64,000 bases of DNA, from NCBI RefSeq assembly GCF_023155805.1, contig NZ_JAKNUW010000001.1, forward strand, positions 62,001-126,000, written 5' to 3'. The notes beneath the pieces were generated by a model. That model saw only the letters and a list, made by a program, of their open reading frames with translations. It made no database searches and had not been told where the DNA came from. How positions within the stretch are numbered: position 1 is the stretch's first letter; each line of letters opens with the position of its first letter. Made by a program: the position numbers and the translations under genes. Source of the DNA: Micrococcus lacusdianchii. Lineage in GTDB: Bacteria > Actinomycetota > Actinomycetes > Actinomycetales > Micrococcaceae. Shown one piece after another: positions 15,356 to 24,021 of the stretch.

Positions 15356-16825
15356 TCAGCGCGTCGGCAGGACCGCCTCCACCACCCAGCGGCCGTCCCG
15401 GGCGCCGGCGGAGATGGTCCCGCCGAACAGGCTGACCCGCTCGGCCATGCCCGCCAGTCCGAAGCCGGACGCCGGGAACGGGAGCTGCGCCGCCGTCGCG
15501 GGGCCACGCGCTCCCGGGGCCCGATCGGCCTCGGGCCGCGACGGTGCCAGCGGGCTCTCCACCCGCACGGTGACACGGGCGTCCTCGTCCACGCGCGTCC
15601 ACAGGCACACCCGCCCGGTCCCGGGCCCGTGCTTGAGCACGTTGGTGGTGGCCTCCTGGGCGATGCGCAGCACGGTCAGTCGCATCGAGTCCGGCAGCAG
15701 GTCCAGTCCCTCGAACTCGCCGTCCACCGCGTAGCCGGCCCCGCGCAGGCGCGCCTGCAGCTCGGCGAGGCGGCCGGGGAGGTCGGCGACGGCGTCGGGG
15801 TCCTGGGTGTCCTCGTTGCGGGAGGTGCCCCGCAGGGCGGTCAGCATGCGGCGCAGGTCCACGAGCGACTGCCGGGCCGCCGTCGCGATGGCCTCCTCCG
15901 CCCCGCGGCGCCGGTCCGCGTCCGTGAGCGTGGGCAGCATGGCCGCCTGCATGGAGATCACGGTGAGCCCGTGGGCGACGACGTCGTGCAGCTCCACCGC
16001 GATCCGCTGCCGCTCGGCCTCGGCCGCCTGGCGCACGCGCTCCTCCTGCGCGGCGAGCGCGGCCAGCCGGTCCCGGGCGCGGTGCCGGACCCGGCGCACC
16101 AGGTAGGCGGGCACCGCGGCCAGCACGGCGAGCACCCCCAGGGCGGTGGCCCCGCCCTGCCACGTGAACGCCTCCGGAGCGGGCGCCGGGTCCGCGAGCA
16201 GCTCCGAGGCCACCACGATCCCCAGGAGGCCGGTGGCGGCCAGCCACACGAACCCGCGGTGGGAGTACCGCACGGTCATCAGCGAGCCCAGCAGCCAGCC
16301 GCCGCCGAGGCCCACGGGGGTGAAGTGCGCGTGGTCCGGTCCGGCCAGTCCGGTCAGCAGGACGGCGCTGCCGGTGAGGACCGCGAGGGCCGCCAGTGAG
16401 GGCTGCCAGGCGAACGCCAGGGTCACCAGCACGCCGAACAGCCCGATCGCCCCCCGCACGGCGAGCCCGGCGCCGGAGCGCGGGAGGGCGTCCGCCATCC
16501 CCTGCTCCCTGACGGTCTCCGCGTCCACCCCGGCCTGGGACACCGCCCACTCGTTCACCACGGGCTCCAGGAAGAAGAACCCGACCTCCCACACGAGCAT
16601 GAGCCCCGCCAGCACCCACAGCAGGATCCGGGTGTGCCGGGAGACGGGGTCGGTGCGCAGCAGCCGCAGCAGGCCGTCGTCGCCGCCGTGCGCGGAGCCG
16701 TCCCCGACATCCTCGCCCCGGTGCCGACGGGCGAGCGGGCGCAGCCGCCCCCAGCCCCCGGCGAGGCGGCCGCGGAGGGCGGGCGACGCCGTCGTCGTGC
16801 CGGTGGCGGGGCCGGCCGTGCTCAC
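15356..16825 (-). CDS. Sensor histidine kinase, NarL-partner (HisKA_3) type
   Basis: A 489-residue kinase. An N-terminal membrane region has about six hydrophobic segments between residues 60 and 260. The dimerisation domain holds the phospho-acceptor in RIAVELHDVVAHGL (His), followed by the ATPase domain with QEATTNVLKHG (N box) and GFGLAGMAERV (G box). The loop between the boxes is long and Pro/Ala-rich. It phosphorylates the response regulator encoded just upstream; the two genes overlap by four bases (the regulator stop lies inside the GTG start of the kinase at 16825). The stimulus is unknown; no extracellular sensor domain is visible. The gene ends 13 bp from the convergent phosphorylase gene. 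Confidence 0.87.
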   Translation of the reverse strand: MSTAGPATGTTTASPALRGRLAGGWGRLRPLARRHRGEDVGDGSAHGGDDGLLRLLRTDPVSRHTRILLWVLAGLMLVWEVGFFFLEPVVNEWAVSQAGVDAETVREQGMADALPRSGAGLAVRGAIGLFGVLVTLAFAWQPSLAALAVLTGSAVLLTGLAGPDHAHFTPVGLGGGWLLGSLMTVRYSHRGFVWLAATGLLGIVVASELLADPAPAPEAFTWQGGATALGVLAVLAAVPAYLVRRVRHRARDRLAALAAQEERVRQAAEAERQRIAVELHDVVAHGLTVISMQAAMLPTLTDADRRRGAEEAIATAARQSLVDLRRMLTALRGTSRNEDTQDPDAVADLPGRLAELQARLRGAGYAVDGEFEGLDLLPDSMRLTVLRIAQEATTNVLKHGPGTGRVCLWTRVDEDARVTVRVESPLAPSRPEADRAPGARGPATAAQLPFPASGFGLAGMAERVSLFGGTISAGARDGRWVVEAVLPTR

Positions 16826-17493
16826 GCGCCGATCTCCACCAGCCCGTGGCGGGCGGCCTTGATGAGCACCTGCACGCGGTCCCGGACCTGCCACTTCTCC
16901 ATGACGTTGCCCATGTGCGTCTTGACGGTGGCCTCGGCGACGAACAGCGCCGCGGCGATCTCCGCGTTGGAGGAGCCGAGGGCAAGCTCGCGGACGACGT
17001 CCAGCTCGCGCTCGGTGAGGCGCTCGTGGTCCGCCAGGGCCTGCTCCGGGCCGTGCTCGGGGCGGCGGGCGTCCGCGGAGGTGGCGGCGGCGATGAGGTC
17101 CCGGGCGACGGCCGGGGAGAACACGACGTCGCCGGCGTGCACCCGGCGGATGGCGTCGGTGACCTCCGACGGCGGCGCGTCCTTCACGAGGTAGCCCGAG
17201 GCGCCGGCCTGCAGCGCGGGCACGAGGTACTGCTCGGAGGAGAAGGTGGTGATCGCCAGGACACGGGTGTCCGGCAGCTCGGCCGTGATCCGCGCGGTGG
17301 CCTCCACCCCGTCCAGGCGGGGCATCTGCATGTCCATCAGCACGACGTCGGGACGCACCTGGCGGGCGACGGCCACCGCCTCCTCGCCGTCGGCCGCCGA
17401 GCCCGCGACCTCGAGGTCCTGAGCGGTGGCCACGAAGTGCTCCAGGGCGGTGCGCATCAGCTGCTGGTCGTCGGCGACGAGGACTCGGATCAT
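16822..17493 (-). CDS. NarL/FixJ-family response regulator
   Basis: A 223-residue regulator. The receiver carries VLVADDQQLM (acidic pocket), the phospho-acceptor Asp in VVLMDMQMPRLDG, and the conserved Lys in YLVKDAPPSE. A LuxR-type helix-turn-helix follows (LTERELDVVRELALGSSNAEIA, then ATVKTHMGNVMEKW). It acts with the kinase at 15356-16825, whose start it overlaps by 4 bp. TAGGCT at 17506-17501 ends 7 nt before the ATG, so the operon message is probably leaderless. Targets are unknown; the neighbouring lactate permease on the same strand, 155 bp upstream, is a candidate. Confidence 0.9.
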   Translation of the reverse strand: MIRVLVADDQQLMRTALEHFVATAQDLEVAGSAADGEEAVAVARQVRPDVVLMDMQMPRLDGVEATARITAELPDTRVLAITTFSSEQYLVPALQAGASGYLVKDAPPSEVTDAIRRVHAGDVVFSPAVARDLIAAATSADARRPEHGPEQALADHERLTERELDVVRELALGSSNAEIAAALFVAEATVKTHMGNVMEKWQVRDRVQVLIKAARHGLVEIGA

Positions 17494-17564
17494 GCGGCCG
17501 AGCCTAACGGGGGCTGTGCGGGGCGCGGCTCCCCCGAAAGTCGGGGTCCGGGCCGGATCGTTTC

Positions 17565-17615
17565 GGGGGCGTTTTCCGTCGGCATGGGGCGCCCATGACG
17601 ATGGAAAACGCCCCC
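17565..17615. terminator. Long inverted repeat after the lactate permease gene
   Basis: Arms 17565-17590 and 17591-17615 pair over about 23 of 25 positions; the outer 13 bp (GGGGGCGTTTTCC) are perfect. It starts 34 bp after the permease stop (minus strand) and lies upstream of the response-regulator gene. It probably terminates the permease transcript. Its sequence is unrelated to the six-copy repeat, and no second copy is in the window. Confidence 0.7.
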
Positions 17616-17648
17616 AAGGTGTGAGCCGGCCTCACCCGACGGCGGGCC

Positions 17649-19088
17649 TCACCCCACCCGGGGCAGGACGGCCGCGGCGATCGCACCCATCACGGCCAGC
17701 GGGATCACCACGGCCGGAAGCATCACGGCCGCCAGGTTCCGGGGGCTCGCGGTGAGCCCGGGCATGCCCGAACGCTGCAGCGGCGCGGCGAGGGCCGAGG
17801 CCACCTGGATGCGCACCGGGCCGGTGACGATCCCCCAGCCCGTGGCGGAGTTGTGCAGCCCGTTGAGCAGCACCGGGGAGACGCCCAGGGCGTGGGCCGT
17901 GTCCAACTGGAGGGCGCCGAACATGGCCATGGAGCCCGTGTTGGACGCCGTGATGAAGCCGCCGGCCCCGCCCACGAACGGGGCGAGGAACAGGTACACG
18001 GGGCCCATGCCACCCAGGGCGTCCGCGAGCGCCCCGGACATCCCGCCGGCGGTGAGCACCAGCCCGAACGCCAGGTACAGAGCGGTGGGCACCGCGGTGC
18101 GCCACCACAGCACGGCAGCCTCCCCCGGCACGGCGCGCCGGTCCGCGGCGGGCAGGCGCAGCAGGGGGACGGCCGCGGCGCACGCGGCCAGGGACCACAC
18201 CGCGGGGGAGCCGAGCGCGTTCAGGGCGGGCTCGGCGGTGGCCGCCAGGGTGCCCGCGACGACGCCGGCCACCAGCAGCGCGTACGGCACCACGTCCCGG
18301 CCCGGGCCGGGGGTGAGCCGGCCCCGGTGGATCACGAGGAGCCAGAGAAGGATCATCGAGGCGGTGCCGACGGCTCCGGCCGGGGCGGTGCCGAGGGCGA
18401 TGTTGGCCGCCAGGATCAGGCCGGACTGCAGGACGGCCGACCCCACGGCCACCGCGGTGCCGCGCAGCACCGTGGGCCCGCGCCGGCCCCGGCCGCGCAG
18501 CACCAGGACCGCCGCGACCACCGCCCCGGCCACGGTGGGGACCACGTTCCAGAGGGCGGCCGCCACGCCGATCTGCTGGAAGTCCAGCCCGGTGAGGCGC
18601 GCCCCGAGCAGGGTGCCGGGCGCCATGGACCCCCAGGGGGCGATCGCCAGGCCGCACAGGCTGAGCACCGCGGCCCGGAAGGGCGTGAAGCCGAGCCCCA
18701 CCAGCAGCGGCACGCCGATGATCAGGGACACCCCGAACCCCGTGACCGCCTCCAGGAACGGGACCACGCCGTGGACCATCAGCAGCGCGGTGGCCAGCGT
18801 GGGCCCGGCCCCGGCGGACAGCCACTCCCCCAGCCGCCCGTTGGCCCCCGAGCGCTCCATGATCCGCGAGAGCGTGATGCCGCCGGCGATGATCGCCGCC
18901 ACCTCCAGGAGCGTGGGCGCGCCGCCGACGAGCGCGGCGCCCAGCCGCGCCGGGTCCGTGCCGAACACGGCGACGCCGAGCACCGCGGCCGTGACGCAGC
19001 CGGCCGCGGGAGCCGCCCACGCGGGCAGCCGGGTGAGCAGCAGCGCGAGGGTCACGAGGATCGGCGCAAGGGCCAGGAGGACGGTCAC
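17649..19088 (-). CDS. L-lactate permease, LctP family
   Basis: A 479-residue, highly hydrophobic protein with about 13 membrane segments. LctP/LldP signatures are seen in order: IIAGGITLSRIMERSG near residue 68, then FLEAVTGFGVSLIIGVPLL, LAIAPWGSMAPGT, and near the C-terminus GAGGFITASNTGSMAMFGALQ and NSATGWGIVTGPVR. The family imports L- or D-lactate and glycolate with protons. It is somewhat shorter than E. coli LldP (about 550), from a short cytoplasmic loop. It is closed by the inverted repeat at 17565-17615 and is encoded next to a two-component system. A deleted FAD-linked oxidase of lactate/glycolate type lies 42 kb away. Confidence 0.85.
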   Translation of the reverse strand: MTVLLALAPILVTLALLLTRLPAWAAPAAGCVTAAVLGVAVFGTDPARLGAALVGGAPTLLEVAAIIAGGITLSRIMERSGANGRLGEWLSAGAGPTLATALLMVHGVVPFLEAVTGFGVSLIIGVPLLVGLGFTPFRAAVLSLCGLAIAPWGSMAPGTLLGARLTGLDFQQIGVAAALWNVVPTVAGAVVAAVLVLRGRGRRGPTVLRGTAVAVGSAVLQSGLILAANIALGTAPAGAVGTASMILLWLLVIHRGRLTPGPGRDVVPYALLVAGVVAGTLAATAEPALNALGSPAVWSLAACAAAVPLLRLPAADRRAVPGEAAVLWWRTAVPTALYLAFGLVLTAGGMSGALADALGGMGPVYLFLAPFVGGAGGFITASNTGSMAMFGALQLDTAHALGVSPVLLNGLHNSATGWGIVTGPVRIQVASALAAPLQRSGMPGLTASPRNLAAVMLPAVVIPLAVMGAIAAAVLPRVG

Positions 19089-19236
19089 GGCGGGGCGGAG
19101 CCTTTCAGGCAGGGGGCGCGAGAACGGGCGGAGTCGGGCGGGTCAAGCGGGTCGAGCAGGGCCGCCCCCGATTGTCCTCCCTCCGGCGCCGGTCACCAGG
19201 CCGGTCCGCCTCCGCGGGACGTCCTACGCTGGCCCC

Positions 19237-20451
19237 ATGACCCCGCCCCCGTCCCGACCCGCCCCGTGCCCGGCCGCCCTCGACGCCGTCCTCGCCCCGC
19301 CCGTCCCCGTGCTGGTGGCCCCCATGGCCGGCGGTCCGACCACCCCGGAGCTCGTGGCCGCGGTGGTCCGCGCCGGCGGCGGCGGCTTCCTGGCCGGCGG
19401 CATGCGCACCCCGGACGAGGTCCGGGAGCAGGTGGACCGGCTCCGCGCCCTCCTCGCCGACGACGACGGCGCCCCCGCCGCCACAGACGCCCCGGCCTCG
19501 CCCCTCGCCACCCGGTTCGGCGTGAACCTGTTCGTCCCGGACGCGGTGAACACCGCGATCCCCGACGCCGCTCGCACCCCCGGCGCCCTCGCCGCGCGGG
19601 CCGAGGCCGTCGCCGCCCACCGCGAGCGCCTGACCGCGCTGGCCCGGGACCTGGACGCCCCGCTGCCCGCGGCGGAGGACGTCACACCGGACCCGGCGGC
19701 CGAGCGGGAGGGGTTCGAGGCCTTCCTCGCCGCAGCCGAGGAGCAGGCGTGGCCCGCGGTCTCCTTCACGTTCGGACTGCCGGAGGCCGCCGTCTTCGCC
19801 CGGCTCGCCGCGGCGGGGATCCCGGCCGGCGTCACGGTGACGAGCGCGGCGGAGGCGCGCGCCGCCGTCGGGAACGGGGCGGTGTTCCTGGTGGTCCAGG
19901 GCCCCGAGGCGGGCGGGCACCGGGGCACGCTGGACCCCGCCGCACGGCCGGGCATCACGGACCTGCGCACGCTCCTGTCCGAGATGCGCCGCACCCTCGG
20001 TGCGGCCTCCGTGCCGCTCGTCGCCGCGGGCGGCGTGACGGACGCCGCGCAGGTCGCTCGCCTCCTGGCGACCGGCGCCACGGCCGTCTCCGCGGGCACG
20101 GCGTTCCTGCTCACCCCGGAGGCCGGCACGTCCGCGGTGCACCGCACGGCCCTGCGCCAGACCGTGGCCGGGGCGGCGTTCGCCCACCCCGACGACGGCG
20201 GCGCCGCCACCGCCGTGACCCGCGCCTTCACGGGGCGCTGGGCACGGTCCCTGGTGACCCCGTTCATGGACGAGTTCGCCGACGCCCCCGCCGCCTATCC
20301 CGAGGTCAACGCCCTGACCGGGCCGCTGCGCCGGGTCGCCGCCGAGCGGGGTGACCTCGAGCACGTGCACCTGTGGGCCGGCACCGGCGCGCACCGGATC
20401 GCGGAGCGGGACGCGGCGGTGGTCCTCGCCGCGCTGACCCCCGGGGAGTGA
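19237..20451 (+). CDS. Nitronate monooxygenase-like FMN protein
   Basis: A 404-residue TIM-barrel flavoprotein of the 2-nitropropane dioxygenase/nitronate monooxygenase group. It begins PVPVLVAPMAGGPTTPELVAAVVRAGGGGFLAGG (positions about 22-56), with RFGVNLFVPD, SFTFGLP, the loop VVQGPEAGGHRG (catalytic His), VAAGGV and the FMN-phosphate motif TGATAVSAGTAFLLTPE. Such enzymes detoxify propionate-3-nitronate or other alkyl nitronates using O2 and FMN; some relatives are enoyl reductases, so substrate is inferred from the family. The ATG at 19237 has TACGCT ending 6 nt upstream, which fits a leaderless start. It is alone between the permease and a kinase gene. Confidence 0.83.
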   Translation: MTPPPSRPAPCPAALDAVLAPPVPVLVAPMAGGPTTPELVAAVVRAGGGGFLAGGMRTPDEVREQVDRLRALLADDDGAPAATDAPASPLATRFGVNLFVPDAVNTAIPDAARTPGALAARAEAVAAHRERLTALARDLDAPLPAAEDVTPDPAAEREGFEAFLAAAEEQAWPAVSFTFGLPEAAVFARLAAAGIPAGVTVTSAAEARAAVGNGAVFLVVQGPEAGGHRGTLDPAARPGITDLRTLLSEMRRTLGAASVPLVAAGGVTDAAQVARLLATGATAVSAGTAFLLTPEAGTSAVHRTALRQTVAGAAFAHPDDGGAATAVTRAFTGRWARSLVTPFMDEFADAPAAYPEVNALTGPLRRVAAERGDLEHVHLWAGTGAHRIAERDAAVVLAALTPGE

Positions 20452-20518
20452 CCGGGCACATCGAAGGTCATCCCGCGGTCGGACGCGCCCCCGCCCGACG
20501 TCCTCCTAGGCTGAACGC

Positions 20519-21805
20519 GTGAACCCCCTGCGCCGCGTCGACCACCTGCTGCGCCGTCATCCCGTGCGCGCGGACGCGATCACGGCGGCGGTGCTCGCCC
20601 TGGTCCTCGTGGTGGTGCCGTGGTTCGTCCTCGGCTACGTCCCGAGCCCCAGCCCGGAGGGCACCCGCGCCCTCGTGGCCGTGCTCACCGGCTTCGGCCT
20701 GACCCTGCCGTGGGCGGCGCGCCGGCGCTGGCCCATGGCCTCGGCCGGGGTGACCGTGCTGGCGGCCCTGGTCCACCTGGCCTTCGGCCCGGAGTTCAGC
20801 GCCGCCCTGGTGATGGTGCCGCTCACCGTCTACAACCTGGCCGCGCTCGCCCCGCGCCGCGCGTCGATCGCGGGGCTGCTGGCCGGCCTGGCCGGCGGCG
20901 CCGCCAACGGGATGAAGGTCTGGCTGTTCCCGCCCGCGTTCACCACCCCGGACGGCCTCATGATCCGCTCCCCCGCGGACCCCGCCGGCATGGTGGTCAT
21001 GACCGTCGGCTGCGGGCTCACCGTCCTCACCGCGTGGGCGTTCGGGGACGTGGTCCGCAACCGGCGCCTGGCCGTGCAGGCCCTCGAGGACCGCACCCGG
21101 CGCCTCGAGACGCAGGCCCGGCAGGAGCGCGAGCTCGCCGCCGCGGACGAGCGCAGCCACATCGCCCGCGAGATGCACGACATCGTGGCGCACTCCCTGC
21201 AGGTGATCATCAGCCAGGCCGACGGCGCCCGCTATGCCGCCGCCGCCAAGCCGGAGCTGGCCGTCGCCACGCTCGAGACCATCGGGCAGACCGGGCGGGC
21301 GGCGCTCGCGGACATGCGCCAGCTGCTCGGCGTACTCCGCGGGCCCGCCGACGCCGGCGCCGATCGCGGCCGCCGCGACCCCGCCTCCCGGGACGCCCAC
21401 CGCGCCCCGCCGGGCCTCGCGGACGTGCCGGACCTGCTGGCGACCATGCGCCTGTCCGGCATGGAGGTCTCCCTGCTCGAGGACGGGACCCCGCGGCGGG
21501 CCCTGCCCGGCGGCGGCGAGCTCACGGCATACCGCGTGGTGCAGGAGGCGCTCACCAACACGCTGCGGCACGCCGGCCCGGACGCCCGCTCCTTCGTCAC
21601 CCTCGCCTGGACGCCGCACGGCCTGGACGTGCAGGTCGACGACGACGGCCGGGGCGCCGCGGCCGATCCCGCCACCGCGGGCTCGGGCCAGGGTCTGCGC
21701 GGCATCGCCGAGCGGGTGGCGCTGTTCGGCTGCACGGTGGAGACCGGCCCGCGCGTCGGCGCCGGTTACCGTGTGCACGCGCATCTTCCCTACACCGAGA
21801 TCTGA
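20519..21805 (+). CDS. Sensor histidine kinase, HisKA_3 type (system 2)
   Basis: A 428-residue kinase with a membrane region of four to five segments (residues 15-175), a short coiled coil (RNRRLAVQALEDRTRRLETQ region, about 178-200), the phospho-acceptor His in HIAREMHDIVAHSL, and an ATPase domain with VQEALTNTLRHAG, DVQVDDDGRG and GQGLRGIAERV. It resembles DesK/LiaS-like kinases of Gram-positive envelope-stress systems, but the signal cannot be told from sequence. GTG start at 20519 is fixed by TAGGCT at 20507-20512, six nt upstream, with no ribosome-binding site. The partner regulator follows 10 bp after the stop. Confidence 0.88.
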   Translation: MNPLRRVDHLLRRHPVRADAITAAVLALVLVVVPWFVLGYVPSPSPEGTRALVAVLTGFGLTLPWAARRRWPMASAGVTVLAALVHLAFGPEFSAALVMVPLTVYNLAALAPRRASIAGLLAGLAGGAANGMKVWLFPPAFTTPDGLMIRSPADPAGMVVMTVGCGLTVLTAWAFGDVVRNRRLAVQALEDRTRRLETQARQERELAAADERSHIAREMHDIVAHSLQVIISQADGARYAAAAKPELAVATLETIGQTGRAALADMRQLLGVLRGPADAGADRGRRDPASRDAHRAPPGLADVPDLLATMRLSGMEVSLLEDGTPRRALPGGGELTAYRVVQEALTNTLRHAGPDARSFVTLAWTPHGLDVQVDDDGRGAAADPATAGSGQGLRGIAERVALFGCTVETGPRVGAGYRVHAHLPYTEI

Positions 21806-21815
21806 GGTCCCTCCC

Positions 21816-22517
21816 ATGACCGAGACGACAAGCCCGGACACCGCCCCCATCCGTGTGGGCCTCGTGGACGACCAGGCGCTGATCCGCTCGGGCCTGGCCA
21901 TGCTGATCGACTCCCAGCCCGACCTCGAGGTGGTGGCCCAGGCCGGCGACGGCCGCGAGGCGGCGGCCTCCGTGGCGGTGGCGGGCGCCGACGTCGTGCT
22001 GATGGACGTGCGGATGCCCGGCATGGACGGGATCGAGGCGACCCGCGCGCTGCTGCGCCGCCCGGACGCCCCGCGGGTGGTGGTGCTGACCACCTTCGAC
22101 CTGGACGAGCACGTGATGGACGCGATCGAGGCCGGCGCGTCCGGGTTCCTGCTCAAGGACGCCCCGCCGGAGGAGCTGCTCGCCGCGATCCGCACCGTGC
22201 ACCGGGGCGACGCCGTGATCGCCCCGTCCACCACGCGCCGGCTCATGGCCCACATGGCGCCGCGGCTGCGCCAGGACGCCGCGCGGGAAACCGAGTGCGA
22301 GCGGGAGGTGGCCGCGGTGGCGTCCCTGACCCCGCGCGAGCGGGAGGTGCTCACCGCCATGGCCTCCGGCGCCTCGAACCCGGAGATCGCGTCGGAGCTG
22401 GTGCTCTCCGAGGCCACCGTGAAGACGCACGTGGGCCGGGTGCTGGCCAAGCTCGCGGCACGGGACCGCGTGCAGGCCGTGCTGGTCGCCCACCGCGCCG
22501 GGCTCGTGCGCTTCTGA
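21816..22517 (+). CDS. NarL/FixJ-family response regulator (system 2)
   Basis: A 233-residue regulator: GLVDDQALIRSG, phospho-acceptor Asp in VVLMDVRMPGMDG, LTTFDLDEHV, Lys in FLLKDAPPEE, then a LuxR-type DNA-binding domain (LTPREREVLTAMASGASNPEIA and ATVKTHVGRVLAKL). It is the partner of the kinase ending at 21805; the ATG at 21816 is preceded by GAGGTCCCTCCC, a usable ribosome-binding site, as expected for a second gene. A linker of about 25 residues with several Arg and Glu joins the domains. The operon ends at dispersed repeat C, 27 bp past the stop. Confidence 0.9.
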   Translation: MTETTSPDTAPIRVGLVDDQALIRSGLAMLIDSQPDLEVVAQAGDGREAAASVAVAGADVVLMDVRMPGMDGIEATRALLRRPDAPRVVVLTTFDLDEHVMDAIEAGASGFLLKDAPPEELLAAIRTVHRGDAVIAPSTTRRLMAHMAPRLRQDAARETECEREVAAVASLTPREREVLTAMASGASNPEIASELVLSEATVKTHVGRVLAKLAARDRVQAVLVAHRAGLVRF

Positions 22518-22544
22518 CCTCCCCGCCCCCACACCTCCCCTGGC

Positions 22545-22615
22545 GAATCGACTGCACTTCTGACCCTTCTGACGCCCCATGCGGAGCTGAGAAGGGTCAG
22601 AAGTGCAGTGGATCC
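22545..22615. repeat. Dispersed inverted repeat, copy C
   Basis: Arms 22545-22570 and 22590-22615, loop 19 bp. It lies between convergent genes, 27 bp past the response-regulator stop. On the minus strand the right arm is translated: the last codons and the TGA of the DUF559 protein gene (stop at 22597-22599) come from it. Confidence 0.95.
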
Positions 22616-23673
22616 CCGGGGGCGGCCATCTCGAGGCGACCATGCGCGGCGATCGCCTGCCGGATCAGCGCGATCGTCCCGGCGAACCCCGCCCTGCGGT
22701 CCGAGTTCGAGACCCGGACGACCAGCCAGCCCGCCCGCTGGAACACAGCGTCCCGGTGCGTGTCCCGTGCGACCTGCACGGGGTCGTCATGGCCGGCGCC
22801 CTCGTACTGCACGGCGATCTTCCACCGGCGGTACCCGAGATCCGCGGTGGCCGGGTTCCGGCTCGGGAACTCTGGGTCCCGCAGCTCGATCTGCAGCTCC
22901 GGCTCCGGCAGGCCGGCATCCAGCAGCGCCAGCCGGAGCGCGGTCTCCTGGGGCGAGTCGGCGCCGTCGCGCACGAGCGCGTGGGCCGCGCGGGCCTTCA
23001 CGACGCCGCGGCGCCCCCGCTGGCGCTGCAGGCACTCGGCGAGCGCGGCACGGCTCGCGAGGGCCTCCTCACCCCACTGCGGACGCGATCGGACGAGCCG
23101 GTCCCCCACCGCGACGAGCAGGTCCACCGGCAGGTCGTCCGCCAGGTGGAACCAGGTGTCGGCGTAGGCGGTCACGGGCAGACCGTGCAGCGGCTCCGGG
23201 TGGAGACGGATCCGGGTGAGGTCCGCCAGCCGGGTGCGCACGCCGGCCTCGGGGCAGGCCCGGAGGCCTTCCGCGCGCAGCACCGTCAGCTCGGTGGACG
23301 CCTCCGCCCAGGACGGCAGCGGCAGCCCCCACAGCCGCGCCGCCGACGCCCCCGTGACCACGAGGTCCGGGTGCCGGGCGAGCAGCTCCTGGAGCCGGTC
23401 CACCTCACGACGCCGGGCCGACTCCTTCCGCGCCTCCCTCGCCCTCCGCTCCTCGTCGGGCGGAGTGGCGGAGGCCGCCTCCGCGGGCGGCGCCGTCGGG
23501 GTGGGGGGCGTCGTCGTCGGGCCTGGCGCGCCGGTCCACCGGTAGACGCCGTGGCCGACCCGGGTCACGTCTCGGCTGCGCAGGCGCGAACCGGAGAGGC
23601 CTGCGGCCAGGGCGGCGGCACGGGTGAAGGGGGCGTTGCGGAGGTGGGCGGGGAAGTCTCCAGGGGTGCGCAT
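22597..23673 (-). CDS. DUF559-type endonuclease-like protein with AbiEi-like N-terminus
   Basis: A 358-residue protein. Residues 1-45 look like the winged-helix start of AbiEi-type antitoxin-like proteins (NAPFTRAAALAAGLSGSRLRSRDVTRVGHGVYR region), then a Pro/Thr-rich linker, a middle domain (HPDLVVTGASAARLWGLPLP) and a C-terminal DUF559 domain of the Vsr/PD-(D/E)xK fold: ATADLGYRRWKIAVQYEGAGH, with RDTHRDAVFQRAGWLVVRV after it. Asp-x(n)-Glu-type catalytic residues are plausible in ADLGY and YEG. Such proteins are common and often multicopy in actinobacteria; the role is unknown. CAGGAT ends 7 nt before the ATG at 23673, indicating a leaderless start. The C-terminal residues PLHF and the stop are supplied by dispersed repeat C. 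Confidence 0.78.
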   Translation of the reverse strand: MRTPGDFPAHLRNAPFTRAAALAAGLSGSRLRSRDVTRVGHGVYRWTGAPGPTTTPPTPTAPPAEAASATPPDEERRAREARKESARRREVDRLQELLARHPDLVVTGASAARLWGLPLPSWAEASTELTVLRAEGLRACPEAGVRTRLADLTRIRLHPEPLHGLPVTAYADTWFHLADDLPVDLLVAVGDRLVRSRPQWGEEALASRAALAECLQRQRGRRGVVKARAAHALVRDGADSPQETALRLALLDAGLPEPELQIELRDPEFPSRNPATADLGYRRWKIAVQYEGAGHDDPVQVARDTHRDAVFQRAGWLVVRVSNSDRRAGFAGTIALIRQAIAAHGRLEMAAPGDPLHF

Positions 23674-23818
23674 GGCCGGGATCCTGCGTGCGGACGGCCT
23701 CTCCCGCCCGGTGGGCGGGCGACGGTGGGGAGCCCGGAGTGCTCGGGGGCGCCTGTGCAGGAGGGGACAGACCTGTCCCTCACCCCCGCCCCGCCTGCCC
23801 TCGCGCCCGCGCCCGGAC

Positions 23819-23888
23819 AATCGACTGCAGTTCTGACCCTTCCGACGCCCGATCCGCGCCTCAGAAGGGTCAGAAGTGCAGTGGATCC
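23819..23888. repeat. Dispersed inverted repeat, copy D
   Basis: Arms 23819-23843 and 23863-23888, loop about 19 bp. The left arm has CTGCAGTTCTGACCCTTCC, the right the consensus. Unlike the other copies it lies between divergent genes (DUF559 gene and a small membrane protein), not after a stop codon. The rest of the 348-bp gap 23674-24021 shows nothing else I can name. Confidence 0.92.
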
Positions 23889-24021
23889 GTGGGGGTGGGT
23901 CATCCCTGGGGATGATGCACGCCGCGCACAGTTCCCCCTCAAGACGGTCCCGCCGCATGCCCACTGCGCGGGAGGCTGGGCCGTGCCCGCCCAGACCGGC
24001 GACCCACCCGAGGAGAGCCCC

